In this document: piece after piece, positions 4,852 to 5,337 of the stretch | How the letters are laid out: each line of letters starts with the position of its first letter | Position numbering within the stretch: the first letter of the stretch is position 1 | Origin: Acidimicrobiaceae bacterium | GTDB taxonomy: Bacteria; Actinomycetota; Acidimicrobiia; Acidimicrobiales; RAAP-2 | Direction: 5' to 3' | Length of the DNA stretch: 5,337 nt | NCBI GenBank assembly: GCA_003164275.1 | Contig: PLSY01000153.1 | Location: forward strand, 20,176 to 25,512 | Notes under the pieces: generated by a model | Database searches by the model: none | Told to the model about the DNA's origin: nothing | The model's input: only the letters and a program-made list of their open reading frames with translations | Position numbers and translations under genes: made by a program

Positions 4852-5337
4852 ATGACGGTCTTGGACTCCCCGGCGCAAACGGCATCCGCCCCGCGCCGCC
4901 ATAGCCAACCGAAACGTCGGCTCCCGGACTGGATTGCCGTGATTCTGTGGCTGATCGTCGGTGCTCTGGCCATCGTGGCCGCCATGCGGCTCTTCGCCTG
5001 GGACACCTACCAACCATTCGCCGTCCTGAACGACGTCACCGCCTTCGTCTACCTGCCGGCCTGGATCATCCTGATCGTTGCCCTGATCGGCCGCCGCTTC
5101 TACCTGGCACTCGCTGCCCTGGTCATCGTGGCGCTCCAGGTCGTCTTCATGCTCCCCGAGCTCACCGCCGCTGAGCCCATCCCGTCATGGGCGACCAAGG
5201 CGCCCACCATCCGGGTGCTCGATGCAAACGTCTACTACGCCAACCCGTCGATGGCCGGGTACATCCAGCAGATCAAAGCCCAACGGCCGGACCTCATCAC
5301 CATGGAAGAGGCCACCACCTTCTCGGTCGACCAGCTG
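4852..5337 (+). CDS. Membrane-anchored endonuclease/exonuclease/phosphatase-family protein (3' partial)
   Basis: The frame is open from ATG 4852 through the last base of the window, giving 162 residues of a longer protein. A Pro/Arg/Lys-rich N-terminal tail precedes three membrane segments near residues 27-46, 63-80 and 83-101. A new domain then begins at about 118 with TIRVLDANVYYAN, followed by RPDLITMEEAT (145-155). This matches the start of the EEP (Mg-dependent endonuclease/exonuclease/phosphatase) fold, with Asn125 and Glu153 in the positions of the catalytic Asn and the metal-binding Glu. By the positive-inside rule (QPKRR before segment 1, RR at 81-82 between segments 2 and 3) the catalytic domain should face outside. 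Bacterial relatives with this layout are annotated as membrane EEP proteins; the substrate (nucleic acid, phospholipid or phosphosugar) cannot be told. The His and Asp residues that complete the active site lie beyond the window. The start follows an in-frame TAA nine bases upstream. Confidence 0.88.
   Translation, partial: MTVLDSPAQTASAPRRHSQPKRRLPDWIAVILWLIVGALAIVAAMRLFAWDTYQPFAVLNDVTAFVYLPAWIILIVALIGRRFYLALAALVIVALQVVFMLPELTAAEPIPSWATKAPTIRVLDANVYYANPSMAGYIQQIKAQRPDLITMEEATTFSVDQL

Noticed and set aside
4497..5006. Minus-strand frame of 169 codons across the end of the repeat gene and the start of the EEP gene
   Set aside because: It is Arg/Ala-rich with no motif, and antisense to two well-supported plus-strand genes.

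Overview
The window is GC-rich DNA with strongly G/C-biased third codon positions. It has an F420-type oxidoreductase of the Rv1855c kind, GTG starts, an apparently leaderless promoter and a secreted protein built of 'GYWLVASDGGIFSFGDA' repeats. Together these point to a high-GC actinobacterium, most likely a member of the Acidimicrobiia, where such repeat proteins are common. The taxonomic call is an inference from gene content, not from a marker gene.

Layout: (1) 1-861, plus strand, is the 3' part of an ATP-grasp ligase resembling L-amino-acid ligases; its start lies outside the window. (2) 928-1380, plus, is a complete DUF1810 protein. (3) 1435-1689, minus, is a small protein with two CxxC pairs, probably a zinc ribbon. 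(4) 1690-1918 is a comparatively AT-rich divergent intergenic region. (5) 1919-2386, plus, is a small multi-pass membrane protein resembling the YdjM/DUF457 metal-dependent hydrolase group. (6) 2383-3255, minus, is a luciferase-like, probably F420-dependent oxidoreductase whose stop codon overlaps the stop of gene 5. (7) 3256-3584 is a divergent regulatory region with a good -10 hexamer and two inverted repeats. (8) 3585-4634, plus, is a secreted protein with a signal peptide, an unrecognised N-terminal domain and five repeats of about 42 residues. (9) 4852-5337, plus, is the 5' part of a membrane-anchored endonuclease/exonuclease/phosphatase-family protein that runs off the window end. Its ATG appears to be the transcription start as well.

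The genes do not form an evident operon or pathway. Strand changes are frequent, and each gene looks like a separate transcription unit, except possibly genes 1-2. I see no mobile element, CRISPR array, tRNA, rRNA, toxin-antitoxin pair or defence cassette. The most distinctive items are the secreted repeat protein (possible beta-propeller), the small Cys-pair protein, and a leaderless promoter with a perfect dyad next to its -10 in front of the membrane phosphatase. I found no convincing evidence of a new multi-gene system.
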